A DNA stretch of 64,000 nucleotides from Caldilineaceae bacterium (GCA_026645575.1 JAPKMW010000047.1:11814-75813), one strand, 5' to 3'; positions 54,841 through 63,924 are shown, counted from the stretch's first letter. A program made the numbers and translations. Notes: generated by a model not told the origin, from the letters alone.

Positions 54841-55689
54841 TCATTTTTGAGCTAGTTTCCCCAACACACCTATCAATAATTGTGTCAAGCGCGGCACAAT
54901 GATCTTCCCGGCGGCATTGACCTCTTCATGGGTCGGCTCGTTGTCGGCATCCAGCACATCAATGCAGACGTTGGTGATGGTGCTGAGCGCCAGCACCTCC
55001 ATCCCGGCGTGATGGGCGACGATAGCCTCCGGCACGGTACTCATGCCGACGGCGTCGGTGCCCAGGGTGCGCAACATGCGGATTTCTGCCGGGGTTTCAA
55101 AGTTGGGGCCGGAGAGCCAGGTGTAGACGCCATGTTGTAAGGTCATGCCTTGTTCGGCGGCGACGGCATCGGTCAGTTGGCGTAGGCGGCGCGTATAGGC
55201 CCGGTTGAGGGGCGGGAAACGTGTACCAAATTCTTCCAGATTCGGCCCCATAAGCGGGTTATGGCCCGTCATGCCGACCAGGTTAATATGATCTTCCATG
55301 ACCATAATGTCGCCAACGGCAAAATTCGGGTTCACCCCACCAGCGGCATTGGTGAGGATCAAGGTGTTGATGCCCAACCGTTTCATCACCCGCACGGGCA
55401 AGGTCACTTGGGACAGGCTGTAACCTTCATAAAAATGAAACCGGCCTTGCATGGCGCAAACCGTTGCGCCAGCCAGTTGTCCAATCACCAGCCGCCCGGC
55501 ATGGCCGTGAACCGTGCTGACGGGAAAGTGGGGAATGTCGCCATAGGGAATTTTGTCGGCAGCTTCGATCTGTTCGGCCAGGGGGCCAAGACCGCTGCCC
55601 AACACCAGGCCGATGGTGGGCGTGTGGCGGCTGCGGCTGCGAATATAGGCAACGGCTTCATCGTAGTGGGTTAGGGTAAAGGTGGTCAT
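54841..55689 (-). CDS. punA: Purine nucleoside phosphorylase (trimeric PNP type)
   Basis: Splits purine (deoxy)nucleosides with phosphate. The 282 residues show LVLGSGLGPLAEQ (about 28-40), STVHGHAGRLVIGQL, QGRFHFYEGYSL, LILTNAAGGVNPNFAVGDIM, SGPNFETPAEIRMLRTLG and VGMSTVPEAIVAHHAGMEVL, the PNP/MTAP class marks. Asn in TITNVCIDV favours purine nucleosides over methylthioadenosine. GGAG stands before the ATG at 55689. It forms a likely operon with the ATP-grasp gene. Confidence 0.93.
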   Translation of the reverse strand: MTTFTLTHYDEAVAYIRSRSRHTPTIGLVLGSGLGPLAEQIEAADKIPYGDIPHFPVSTVHGHAGRLVIGQLAGATVCAMQGRFHFYEGYSLSQVTLPVRVMKRLGINTLILTNAAGGVNPNFAVGDIMVMEDHINLVGMTGHNPLMGPNLEEFGTRFPPLNRAYTRRLRQLTDAVAAEQGMTLQHGVYTWLSGPNFETPAEIRMLRTLGTDAVGMSTVPEAIVAHHAGMEVLALSTITNVCIDVLDADNEPTHEEVNAAGKIIVPRLTQLLIGVLGKLAQK

Positions 55690-55839
55690 GAGTAAAAATC
55701 TCCTTGATAAGGTGGGTAGGCGCACTGTCAGCAGATTCAGGGAACGGATTGAGCGGATACTGATTGATAATAATCCGTTCTACAACTGTCCCAACAGAAC
55801 GGATTACAAATTCAAAATTCGTTCAATTCGCTCCCCGAA

Positions 55840-56388
55840 TCAGTTGACAGCCTCCTGCCACGTCCGCACCATCTCTACTTGGGCAGGGGTTTCGGGGGAT
55901 CGGGGGTGCCGATCCCGTTTCTCTACGGTTTGCCACAGTTCGGCCAGTTGGGCCAGAGCGGCGTCTCCTCTGCCGGTGGGCTTGTCGCAATGGCGCGCCA
56001 GATGGCAGCCCACCACGGTCCCGGTCCGCCCAATGCCCCCCCAACAGTGGAGATAGACGACCTGACCGGCCGCCAGCGCTTCATCGATCACATCTAACGT
56101 CTCTACCATTTGCGCGACGGTGGGGATGTCGCGATCAGGAATTGCCATTCGCCGATAGGTGACAGGCGTCGGAACGGCTTTGGCCTCAGCCTGCAACAGA
56201 TCCTCATAGGGTTCCAACCCATCAGCCGAGTGGGTTAAATCCAGAAAAAAGGTGACACCAGCATCGAGCAACAGCCGTAGCTTGCGGCGAGCCATCGTGG
56301 GCATAAAGGCGCCGGGATATTCACCGGCCAATAGACGCCCTGGCTGCACCCAATAGCTGTTCGGGTAGGGTGGCGGTAGAGTAGACAT
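55840..56388 (-). CDS. Dual-specificity/tyrosine phosphatase-like protein
   Basis: A 182-residue cytosolic phosphatase. The active-site loop is VYLHCWGGIGRTGTVVGCHL (about 110-129), the CxxxxxR motif; the general acid Asp is in IPDRDIPTV (about 82-90). Chain length and a Trp/Pro-rich opening match bacterial cysteine phosphatases of the dual-specificity group. It lies upstream of the nucleoside phosphorylase gene, with a 150-bp gap containing an imperfect palindrome (AATCCGTTCT with AGAACGGATT). Confidence 0.85.
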   Translation of the reverse strand: MSTLPPPYPNSYWVQPGRLLAGEYPGAFMPTMARRKLRLLLDAGVTFFLDLTHSADGLEPYEDLLQAEAKAVPTPVTYRRMAIPDRDIPTVAQMVETLDVIDEALAAGQVVYLHCWGGIGRTGTVVGCHLARHCDKPTGRGDAALAQLAELWQTVEKRDRHPRSPETPAQVEMVRTWQEAVN

Positions 56389-56505
56389 AGACGATCCCCT
56401 GGGTTAAGTGGTTAAAATTCGATCTTCTTGCACATTTCGTATATAATAAGGCACGCTCCCGGTTGAGCCAAGTTTTTCCAGTCGCGGAGCGACGACTGAT
56501 GGTAG

Positions 56506-56658
56506 CCGTGGGTTGATGAAGGGTATTGATTGATTGCGGTAACGGTACGGGCATGAGGTTGGCGGGAGGCTTCTCACGGGTAAAACCGGTAGATCCGCCC
56601 GCCAACCTCGTGCCCCTACGACTACCGGTTGATTTACCTACCCTTCATCAACCCACGG
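56506..56658. repeat. Nested inverted repeats upstream of the zinc-array gene
   Basis: The outer arms at 56506-56525 and 56639-56658 (CCGTGGGTTGATGAAGGGTA) are perfect over 20 bp. The inner arms at 56549-56566 and 56598-56615 (GGGCATGAGGTTGGCGGG) match over 18 positions with one mismatch. The inner unit resembles those at 59975-60040 and 60117-60182. Confidence 0.85.
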
Positions 56659-56701
56659 TATGGAACCCACGGGCATGGGACCCCCAAAGGATTTTCGAGG
56701 C

Positions 56702-58948
56702 ATGGCGAAAAAGACAGCCAAACCACCCAAACCGGCAGAGCGCGCCGTCGATCTGCGCACCTTTACGGATGAGTTTTTTACGACCTTAGGCGCCACCGTC
56801 AAAGCGGCGGATCGGCGCAAGGCCGGAGCGCTCCAGGTCGATCTGCCGGCGGCGTTGGCGACCTACTTTGGCGACCAGTCGCTCACCCTCTGCTTTCAGC
56901 AGACGGTTGCCACCGACAATGCGACCAATGGGCAAGCGACACCTACGCCCCAGTTGATCGCCCACGGCAGCCCGCTCTTTGACAAGATGCTGGCCTACTT
57001 GGAAAACAAGAGCGCCGTCACCCACCAGCGGCTCCCGGCGCGCCACAATGCCGGCGAGGAGTTGATGCGCGCGCTGCGCCCCCTGAATACCGGCATTGTC
57101 GGTTTGAAGATGCAGGAGCAGACTCATCATCTCTACGCCTTTCATTGGCACATCACCTATCGCGCCGACGATAAACATGAAGAGTTGTATTCGGTGCTGC
57201 TCAATGAAGCCGGGGAACGGCTGCTCAACCAGGTCGGTGACAGCGCCACCAACACCACCGATCTGCCAACACTCCTGGCCGATGCCGAACCGTTGCCGCC
57301 GGAACCGGTCAGTGAGGATGGGCAGCCCCAGCCATCGCGTCTGCCACCCATGACCCAATTGCACCGGCTGGCTGAGATTGCGCGCAAGTATGCCATCTAC
57401 CATGCCGATGTGCGCTGTGTCAGCCATGAGGCCGAGATACTGCCCCGGCTCTACAAAACGCTCAACCGCCTCTCTACCTATTACCAGCAGCAAATCGAAG
57501 AGGTCTACGACGCCCATGACCCCACCGGTGAGAAACGCCGTTCCCTAGAAGTTGATCTAGAACGCAAATTGGCGGAAGAGGTCGAAAATCACCGGTTGCG
57601 GGTGCAGGTGCAACTCTTTAGCTATGCGGTCTTGCAAGTGCCGGTGGCCGTAGCCAATCTCACCCTGAGCGACGGCAAGCGGGAAACCAGCGTACAGGTG
57701 CTGCGCAATCGCTACGACGGCAGCTTACACCGCCCGCATTGCCATGTTTGCCAGCAGGAAATGACCCAAGTTGTGTTGGATCGCAACGGTCATCTGGTTT
57801 GTGATACCTGTTTCGCCCAATGTAACGCTTGTCAAGAATTGCTCTGCACCACTTGTAACGTCGCGACTTGCCCCGTCTGTGGCAAAGGCAATTGCGACAC
57901 CTGTGGGCGCCTCTGTTGGGCCTGTGGCGAACGGGCTTGTGCGGACCATAGCAGCCTTTGCCCCATTTGCGGCGACGAAGTTTGTCACGCTTGCCAGGAG
58001 ACCTGCAGCCACTGTGGTATACGCCAATGTCGCAGCCATTTGCGCATTGATCAGGTGAAAGTAACAGCGGGCGAAACCGCCTACATTTGCAGCGAATGCG
58101 CCGTGCGCTGTCCTGGGTGTGAGCAATACAGCGCTGAGATCGGCGCCTGTAGCGCTAGCGGTCAACGCTTCTGCCAAAACTGTCTGGTCAGTTGTACGAC
58201 CTGCCAACGCGTCATCGGCCCCGGCTTTTATGAGACGATTGACCACAAGCCCTATTGCCATGACTGTCTGGTGGAATGCCCCAGTTGTCAACGCTGGGCG
58301 CTGGCGGTACAGCCATGCCCGCAGTGCCAGACCGGTTTTTGCGCAACCTGTGGCGCTGCCTGCGCTGTCTGTCAGGAACGCTACTGCCCCGATCACAGCC
58401 ACCACTATGCCGGTTGTGACCATGTGGTCTGCACCACGCACACAGTCCACTGTAACCAGTGCCAGGATGAGCTATGCCCCCTCTGCAATGTGGTCTGCGC
58501 CATTTGTGAGCAATATGCTTGTGATTTACATCAGGATGTCTGTAAACAGTGTGGGCAGCTTTACTGTCGCAATTGTATCAGCAAGGGTTTATGCACGACT
58601 TGTACAGTCTTGACCACCGCACCCGTCACCGACGGCGACACCCTTGATCTCGCCAAAGAAGCATGCAGTGCTGACCCCCGTGTCGCCAAGATTGCACCGC
58701 ACTACACCTGGACACGCGCGCGCAACCAACGCTACACAATCTATCTGGGGCGTGCGCCGCAACGCAAGGATGCCTTGATCGTCGCCACTGGTGAAAATGG
58801 CGCCGACGTGCTATCCGTCAAAGGGCAGAGCATAGCCCAAGCGCGCCAGCAAAACGCTGATCAACCCCAAAGCAGAGAGTCCGGGGACTGGCTGCGCGAA
58901 TTCCAGGATTGGTTGCGCCGGATGAGGAGGTCGGGCCGTGGCCGGTAA
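56702..58948 (+). CDS. Giant cysteine-rich zinc-array protein of unknown function
   Basis: A 748-residue cytosolic protein from the chosen ATG (GAGG just before; an ATG at 56660 is possible). An N-terminal domain (about 1-160) contains [27 protein letters not shown] and [15 protein letters not shown] second region has [20 protein letters not shown], then a coiled coil (about 265-315). Residues of about 340-640 hold roughly 25 CxxC and five CxxH pairs in near-continuous series ([20 protein letters not shown]), suggesting about a dozen or more zinc sites of RING/B-box/ribbon style. A 100-residue mixed tail follows. I do not recognise the family. The end overlaps the radical SAM start by 11 bp. 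Confidence 0.8.
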   Translation: MAKKTAKPPKPAERAVDLRTFTDEFFTTLGATVKAADRRKAGALQVDLPAALATYFGDQSLTLCFQQTVATDNATNGQATPTPQLIAHGSPLFDKMLAYLENKSAVTHQRLPARHNAGEELMRALRPLNTGIVGLKMQEQTHHLYAFHWHITYRADDKHEELYSVLLNEAGERLLNQVGDSATNTTDLPTLLADAEPLPPEPVSEDGQPQPSRLPPMTQLHRLAEIARKYAIYHADVRCVSHEAEILPRLYKTLNRLSTYYQQQIEEVYDAHDPTGEKRRSLEVDLERKLAEEVENHRLRVQVQLFSYAVLQVPVAVANLTLSDGKRETSVQVLRNRYDGSLHRPHCHVCQQEMTQVVLDRNGHLVCDTCFAQCNACQELLCTTCNVATCPVCGKGNCDTCGRLCWACGERACADHSSLCPICGDEVCHACQETCSHCGIRQCRSHLRIDQVKVTAGETAYICSECAVRCPGCEQYSAEIGACSASGQRFCQNCLVSCTTCQRVIGPGFYETIDHKPYCHDCLVECPSCQRWALAVQPCPQCQTGFCATCGAACAVCQERYCPDHSHHYAGCDHVVCTTHTVHCNQCQDELCPLCNVVCAICEQYACDLHQDVCKQCGQLYCRNCISKGLCTTCTVLTTAPVTDGDTLDLAKEACSADPRVAKIAPHYTWTRARNQRYTIYLGRAPQRKDALIVATGENGADVLSVKGQSIAQARQQNADQPQSRESGDWLREFQDWLRRMRRSGRGR

Positions 58949-59864
58949 CGCAAATCGTAGTAAAGACTTTAGTCTTTCTTTGTCCTCTCCAACAACGGCA
59001 GAAATCCGTAGTAAAGACTTTAGTCTTTGGGGCGGGGAGAGAAAGACTAAAGTCTTTACTACCGCGCAACATCATCTGCTCGATTGCCACCTCTGCCCGC
59101 ACCATTGCGGCTCCCAGCGGGCGACGGCGCAAGGGGTCTGTCGCGTTGGGCAACAGAGTTATATTGCCAGTGAAATGTTGCACTTGGGCGAGGAAGAGCT
59201 ATTACGCCCGGCGCATGCCATCTTTTTTAGTGGCTGCACGGCGACATGCAGCTTTTGCACCGCCGCCAAATTCGCCTTTCGCCCCACCTATGGCGTCACC
59301 GTGACGCCGGGGCAGTTGGCCGCGCGTATGGTCGAACGGCAACGGCAAGGGGCCAAATCGATCTGTTTCATCGGCGGCGACCCCACGCCCCATATTCCTT
59401 TTATTCTGGCAACGTTGGCGACATTGGGTGAACGGAAAGCTGCGCCAACCGTCTTTAACAGCAATTTCTACCTGACTGATGAGGCGCTGGATTTGCTTGA
59501 TGGCGCCATTGACATTTACCTGCCCGATCTCAAATTCGGGCCGGCGAGCGGGCCACAAAGTTGCGGCGAACGAATTGGTGGGATGCCTGATTACTGGTCG
59601 GTTGTCACCGGCTGCCTTGACCGGCTCATTGAAACGGGACAACGGGTGGTTGTTCGCCATTTGTTGATGCCCGGCCATTTTGACTGCTGCACACAGCCCA
59701 TTTTGCACTGGCTAGCAGCGCATCCAACGGTGGAAGTCAGTCTGTTAACCCAATATCTCGCCCCGGCCCATGCCAAAGGTGAATTGGCAGCGATGTTGAC
59801 TCAGCAAGAAATCACCCAGGCGACGACGCTTGCACATTCCCTTAGCCTACGCTTAGTACACTGA
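58938..59864 (+). CDS. PflX-like radical SAM protein (COG1313 type) with repeat-derived N-terminus
   Basis: A 308-residue radical SAM protein. The 4Fe-4S motif is CTATCSFC (CxxxCxxC, about 100-107). A preceding [19 protein letters not shown] cluster (about 50-68) is typical of the PflX group of uncharacterised activase-like proteins. [13 protein letters not shown] and [11 protein letters not shown] also fit. The start is GTG with a perfect AGGAGG 7 nt before, inside the preceding gene. Codons 7-42 or so are made of the GTAGTAAAGACTTTAGTCTTT palindromic repeat (58956-59064), giving a repetitive peptide (two RSKDFSL copies), so the ancestral protein probably went from residue 6 directly to [11 protein letters not shown]. 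Confidence 0.88.
   Translation: MAGNANRSKDFSLSLSSPTTAEIRSKDFSLWGGERKTKVFTTAQHHLLDCHLCPHHCGSQRATAQGVCRVGQQSYIASEMLHLGEEELLRPAHAIFFSGCTATCSFCTAAKFAFRPTYGVTVTPGQLAARMVERQRQGAKSICFIGGDPTPHIPFILATLATLGERKAAPTVFNSNFYLTDEALDLLDGAIDIYLPDLKFGPASGPQSCGERIGGMPDYWSVVTGCLDRLIETGQRVVVRHLLMPGHFDCCTQPILHWLAAHPTVEVSLLTQYLAPAHAKGELAAMLTQQEITQATTLAHSLSLRLVH
58956..59064. repeat. Three copies of the AAAGACTTTAGTCTTT repeat inside a coding sequence
   Basis: CGTAGTAAAGACTTTAGTCT starts at 58956 and at 59007 (direct copies); an inverted copy is at 59042-59064. The second and inverted copies form a 21-bp perfect stem (59008-59028 with 59042-59062). Same sequence as the intergenic hairpin at 21699-21761. Confidence 0.9.
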
Positions 59865-59974
59865 TGTGAGACTTAACCACAAACGCACGAAGAAAAGCTT
59901 AAAAACCTTCGTGTCCTTTGCGTCTTCGTGGTTAAATACAGTGTAAATTAAGTAATTGGGTAGTCGGGTTGGAC

Positions 59975-60040
59975 GGGCACGAAGTTGGGCAAACGGGCCT
60001 TTCACGCTGAAATGGATCGGTTTCGCCCGACTTCATGCCC
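59975..60040. repeat. GGGCACGAAGTTGGGC palindrome
   Basis: The arms at 59975-59990 and 60025-60040 are complementary with two mismatches. Followed by CCTACGG, as in its relatives. Confidence 0.75.
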
Positions 60041-60116
60041 CTACGGAGATACCGAAAGACTTCGTTTACAGTGTATTAAATACAGTGTTGACTAAATTTT
60101 TCGGTATTTTCCGTAG

Positions 60117-60182
60117 GGGCATGGAGTGTGGCACGACCAATGGGTTTCGGTGTGACCAATGGGTTTGCCACACTTCGTGCCC
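60117..60182. repeat. GTAGGGGCATGGAGTGTGGCA palindrome with inner direct repeat
   Basis: The arms at 60117-60133 and 60166-60182 are complementary with two mismatches. The loop has GACCAATGGGTTT twice (60135 and 60154, period 19). Preceded by CCGTAG. Confidence 0.75.
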
Positions 60183-60279
60183 GCCGCCGAAAGACCAAAA
60201 GACTTACTGAACACTGTATTAAATCTCATTGTTTGGGGTGAACCCAGTTCATGTGACCTAGCATGATGAAAAGGATCGT

Positions 60280-61368
60280 ATGATAAGGCGTCTCTCTTTA
60301 CTGTTCTTACCACTGATGTTGACGGCCTGCACCATCTCTGCGCGACCCTTCCTGCCTCGCTTACCATTGTCCACCAATCAGCCGCTGACCATCATTGCCT
60401 TTGGCTCGTGTGCGAACCAGAGCAAGCCCCAACCCATCTGGGATGCGGTGACGGCCAGCCGCCCTGATCTCTTTATCTTTCTCGGTGACAACATCTACGG
60501 CAACACCGAAGACATGGCGCTGCTGCGCGCCCGCTATGCGCAATTGGGCCAGAATCCCGGCTATCAACGGCTGCGCACGACAACGCCAGTGATCGCCACT
60601 TGGGACGATCATGACTACGGCGCCAATGACGCTGGGGCCGACTATCCGCAGAAGGAGGAGTCCAAACAGATCTTCCTCGACTTTTTTGGCGAGCCGGTCA
60701 GTAGCGAACGCCGTCTACGCAACGATGGTATCTATACCGCTTATCGTTACGGCTCGGTTGGGCAACGCGTACAGGTGATCCTCCTCGATACGCGGTGGAA
60801 TCGTTCACCGTTGGCGCAGGTGAGCGCAACTCGGTATGCCGAACGGCGCGCCCAGCGGATCGGCCCTTACACCGCCACGACTGATCCCAACGCGCAACTC
60901 CTGGGCGAAGCGCAATGGCAATGGTTGGCCAAACAATTACGCCAACCGGCCGAAATCCGTATTATCGCCACCAGCATCCCCTTTTTGCAAGCAGGCACCG
61001 GCTGGGAAATCTGGGCCAACTTTCCCGCCGAACAGGAGCGACTGTTGGCACTGATCGAAGAGACACAGGCCAACGGCATCCTCTTCATCACCGGCGACAC
61101 CCATCGCGCCCAATTTTCCAAGCGCACAGCAGGCGTTCCCTACCCGTTATGGGAAGTCAATTCGAGTGGACTGACGGAAAATGTCGATTGGCCCGCACCT
61201 GACAGCAGCCGCCTGGGTGGCTATTATAACGAGGATAATTATGGCTTACTGCGTATCGATTGGACGGAAACTGACCCCGAAATTACAATGGAAATCCGTG
61301 CCGTAGACAATGACCTCATCTTCCAAAACACCATTCGACTGAGCGAATTGCAGAGGTCTAAACGGTGA
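60280..61368 (+). CDS. PhoD-like alkaline phosphatase/metallophosphoesterase lipoprotein
   Basis: A 362-residue exported phosphatase. A lipobox ends at LTAC (about 17). The metallophosphatase metal motifs are FGSCAN (about 41), FLGDNIYG (about 68-75), [12 protein letters not shown] (about 109-120), and the C-terminal [10 protein letters not shown] (about 273). This order matches PhoD-type phosphodiesterase/alkaline phosphatases. It probably acts outside the cell on phosphate esters. It overlaps the open frame before the next gene, but the dehydrogenase itself starts 41 bp later. Confidence 0.88.
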   Translation: MIRRLSLLFLPLMLTACTISARPFLPRLPLSTNQPLTIIAFGSCANQSKPQPIWDAVTASRPDLFIFLGDNIYGNTEDMALLRARYAQLGQNPGYQRLRTTTPVIATWDDHDYGANDAGADYPQKEESKQIFLDFFGEPVSSERRLRNDGIYTAYRYGSVGQRVQVILLDTRWNRSPLAQVSATRYAERRAQRIGPYTATTDPNAQLLGEAQWQWLAKQLRQPAEIRIIATSIPFLQAGTGWEIWANFPAEQERLLALIEETQANGILFITGDTHRAQFSKRTAGVPYPLWEVNSSGLTENVDWPAPDSSRLGGYYNEDNYGLLRIDWTETDPEITMEIRAVDNDLIFQNTIRLSELQRSKR

Positions 61369-61409
61369 TGGGCTACCGCCAAGCAAATTCTACAGGAGGG
61401 GATCTTTAT

Positions 61410-62429
61410 ATGAATATCAAACAAGTTGTCGTCACCGGCCAAAATCAAGTTGAGTTACAGGAAGGGACGCTGCGTGATGAGACGTTGGGGCCAGACGAGT
61501 TACTCATTGCCACCGAAGCGACCTTTATCAGCGCCGGCACCGAGTTGGCGAACTATACGGGCAAGGAGCCAAAGGTCTTTCAGCCGGGGCAGTGGTGCAC
61601 CTATCCGTGGAAATCCGGCTATGCCAATGTCGGTATTGTGCAGACGGTCGGCAGTGGGGTGAAACGTGTCAAGGTGGGCGACCGCGTCTTTAGCTATGGC
61701 AATCATGGCTCGCTGGTGCGTTACAACCAACAGCGACTGGTGATTCCGACACCGCCAGGGATCGACCCGGTGTTGGCCGCGGCGGCGCGCATGGCTGGGG
61801 TGGCGATGACCGCAATCATTGTCAGCGAGATTCGCGACAATCCGTGGGTGGCGGTTTTTGGCCTTGGCACGGTCGGCAACTTAGCCGCACAGATGTTCCG
61901 CATTCGCGGCTGTCGGGTGATCGGCGTTGACCCGGTTGACTATCGTCGCAAGCTGGCCGAACGCTGTGGCATCGAAACCACTGTCGGTGGCGACCCGGCA
62001 GCGGCCCAAGAAGAAATTATGGCGATCACCGGCGGCAAGGGAGCCAATATCACCGTCGATGCTGTTGGTCATAGTGCCGTGGTGATGCAGGCGGCCAAGG
62101 CGACGGCCAGCTTTGGGCAATTGGTGATTCTCGGCTCGCCCCGTGTGCCGGTAGAAGGCAATCTGACCGAACTGCTCTCCGATGTTCACTTACGTTGGAT
62201 CACGCTGCGGGGTGCGCTCGAATGGTGCGTTCCCATGTACCCTGATGTGGGCAACCGCACTTCTCAGTGGAGCAAACAGGAGCAGATTTACGACTGGATG
62301 CAGCGCGGTCTTTTGCAGGTTGAGCCGCTCGTCTCTCACCGCCTGCCGCCGACAGCAATCAAGGAAGCCTATGAGGGTTTGCTCCGCCAGCCGGAGAGCT
62401 ATACAGGCGTGGCGCTAGTTTGGTCGTAA
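61410..62429 (+). CDS. Zinc-type medium-chain dehydrogenase
   Basis: A 339-residue MDR-superfamily oxidoreductase. The nucleotide-binding motif is VAVFGLGTVGNLAAQMF (about 149-165), followed by GVDPVDYRRKLAERCG. The usual GHE zinc motif and four-Cys lobe are not obvious: the region reads FISAGTELANYTGKEP instead, as in sorbitol dehydrogenase-like or bacteriochlorophyllide-type relatives, so structural zinc is probably absent. Start chosen at 61410 because AGGAGGGG is 9 nt before; the frame is open to 61365. Substrate unknown. Confidence 0.85.
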   Translation: MNIKQVVVTGQNQVELQEGTLRDETLGPDELLIATEATFISAGTELANYTGKEPKVFQPGQWCTYPWKSGYANVGIVQTVGSGVKRVKVGDRVFSYGNHGSLVRYNQQRLVIPTPPGIDPVLAAAARMAGVAMTAIIVSEIRDNPWVAVFGLGTVGNLAAQMFRIRGCRVIGVDPVDYRRKLAERCGIETTVGGDPAAAQEEIMAITGGKGANITVDAVGHSAVVMQAAKATASFGQLVILGSPRVPVEGNLTELLSDVHLRWITLRGALEWCVPMYPDVGNRTSQWSKQEQIYDWMQRGLLQVEPLVSHRLPPTAIKEAYEGLLRQPESYTGVALVWS

Positions 62430-62439
62430 CAAAGAAATA

Positions 62440-62492
62440 GAGAGATTGGGGAGATTGAGAGATTGAAGTAAATCTCAATCTCTCAATCTCTT
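62440..62492. repeat. GAGATTGAGAGATTGA palindrome
   Basis: GAGATTGAGAGATTG near 62451-62465 pairs with CAATCTCTCAATCTC near 62476-62490. It lies between two convergent genes. Same family as 20192, 20744 and 41076. Confidence 0.75.
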
Positions 62493-62494
62493 TC

Positions 62495-63028
62495 CTACAA
62501 AATCACCGGCAGCGCCGAAACCGGAAACATGCCCCGCTGTGAAGTAAAGTAAAGACCCTGCGTTACGCCCTGCTGTTGGCTGAAGCCGCCGATCTGATGA
62601 CCAGTGCTGTCGTAAATCGTCACTTGCGTCCCCTGGCGCACGGCCAGCCGGTTGAGTTGCGGGAAATATGCATAGTCCACGTTGTTTTGCCCACCCGTTG
62701 CGGCTGGTGTACCAAAGCTGGCCGGCCACCACGCTGAAACTGTATTTGCCCACCCTGAACCTGTTGCTGCCGATGCAGGAGCAGCAAAATAGAGCGCGGA
62801 CAAGTCATTGCAGAGTGCATCGACCCGCCCCTTCAAGCTCTGATTGAACATATCGCCAATCATCATCATCCCGCCGCGCATCCACTGGCCCATGCCGCCC
62901 AATTCAGGATGAGAAAATTGGGCAGCGGTGCCGTTGCCGGCGCGGATTGCCTCATACAGGTGACGAACGGCAGCGGGTGAAAAGCCATGTTGTGCGGCCA
63001 GCCCGTCAAGTTGTGCTTCGCTATTCAT
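62495..63028 (-). CDS. Hypothetical protein with an N-terminal helical segment
   Basis: A 177-residue protein from the chosen ATG (GAGG 6 nt before). The N-terminal half has AAQHGFSPAAVRHLYEAIRA (about 11-30), a Gly/Met-rich stretch MGQWMRGGMMMIGDMFN (about 46-62) and RVDALCNDLSALY. The second half is beta-rich with Tyr/Trp/Asn (NNVDYAYFPQLNRLAVRQGT, then IYDSTGHQIGGFSQQQG). No signal peptide. I do not recognise the family. Open sequence upstream to 63091 is AT-poor and not supported. Confidence 0.6.
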   Translation of the reverse strand: MNSEAQLDGLAAQHGFSPAAVRHLYEAIRAGNGTAAQFSHPELGGMGQWMRGGMMMIGDMFNQSLKGRVDALCNDLSALYFAAPASAATGSGWANTVSAWWPASFGTPAATGGQNNVDYAYFPQLNRLAVRQGTQVTIYDSTGHQIGGFSQQQGVTQGLYFTSQRGMFPVSALPVIL

Positions 63029-63132
63029 AGATTCCTCAAAATCCTCGCGCGCCTGCCGCCACCCGATGGCGACAAGCAGCCCCAAAACCAAGCCTCTATT
63101 CTACAACGAGTTTTTACCAACAAAAAAGTGTT

Positions 63133-63789
63133 CTATCTTGCATTGCCGGTGAACGGTGACCGCATCGCCTGCTGAAGGGCATAGGGGAAGGGTGGCGACG
63201 GGTGGGGGGCATTCTGTGGCGGACGGCAAATTGTCGGCAGCGGCAGCGGAGCCAACCGGCAAGCAGTAAAGATTTGTTGCCAACGGGCGACCTGACGCTC
63301 ATGCACCAGGCGCGGTAGGAAGCCGAGTTTTAGATATGTTTTCAGCGCCGGCAGGTTGTCGTCTTCGGTCTCCAAAACAGCGCTGGTTAAGCCGCATCGG
63401 ACAAATTCATGCAAGATGTGCAACACCATCTGATAGCCTAGCCCACGGCCCCGCTGCGCCGGAATGACGCCAACAAATAGGACATAACCAACGCCTTCCC
63501 CCCAGCGATAATGCTGTCGCCAGGCACTGGCGGTGGCGCAGGGCGTTCCAACTGGGTCGAACATGACAAAGACACGGCTGGGATCATAGTCATAGTTCTC
63601 CACCATTACTTTCTGAAAATCGCCTGGCTCATAGTTGCCAAAGGCTTGATCCATCACCGCTTCCCAGATGGCGCCTTCTTCAACGCGCAGCGAGCGGATC
63701 AAAAAGCCGACAGGCAAGGCCAACGCCGGCAAGTTGGCGAGGGTTGGCCGTTCCAGGCAGATGGCTGGTTTTGCTGTTGCGTCGTTCAT
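63133..63789 (-). CDS. GNAT-family N-acetyltransferase
   Basis: A 218-residue acyl-CoA-dependent acetyltransferase. The acetyl-CoA pyrophosphate loop is VGVIPAQRGRGLGYQMV (about 106-122, motif A), and LKLGFLPRLVHER (about 152-164) is motif B, like mycothiol synthase-type or general GNAT enzymes. The C-terminal 50 residues are Pro-rich and not part of the fold. Substrate unknown. Confidence 0.85.
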   Translation of the reverse strand: MNDATAKPAICLERPTLANLPALALPVGFLIRSLRVEEGAIWEAVMDQAFGNYEPGDFQKVMVENYDYDPSRVFVMFDPVGTPCATASAWRQHYRWGEGVGYVLFVGVIPAQRGRGLGYQMVLHILHEFVRCGLTSAVLETEDDNLPALKTYLKLGFLPRLVHERQVARWQQIFTACRLAPLPLPTICRPPQNAPHPSPPFPYALQQAMRSPFTGNAR

Positions 63790-63910
63790 CTAGCTCTCTC
63801 CTTTATCCTTATCCTTTCATCATAAAAGAGGCAAGCGCCATTCGCCAAAAGCGCCACAACTCGTCAAGGATTCCTTAACAATCTCTTGAGATTCGCCCGC
63901 TACAATAAAG

Positions 63911-63924
63911 GTGTATCGATACAC
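63911..63924. promoter_or_regulatory. Perfect 14-bp palindrome GTGTATCGATACAC
   Basis: Lies immediately 5' of the tandem repeats and just after TACAATAAAG, a possible -10 region at 63901-63906. An upstream TTAACA (63875-63880) is 20 bp away, too far for a normal -35. Looks like a repressor site for a rightward gene beyond the window; the gene is not visible. Confidence 0.45.

Larger units (their letters stand above)
59865..60279. other. Intergenic repeat cluster before the PhoD-like gene
   Basis: No gene. From left to right: an inverted TTAACCAC/GTGGTTAA element (59873-59936), two GGGCAYGARGT-type palindromes (59975-60040 and 60117-60182), and several TACAGTGT copies (59937, 60067, 60080) with an inverted ACACTGTA near 60211 that bracket them. 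Confidence 0.65.

Noticed and set aside
60067..60100. TACAGTGT repeats as an insertion-sequence terminus
   Set aside because: No transposase frame lies between the copies, and the spacing is irregular; kept only as repeat boundaries.
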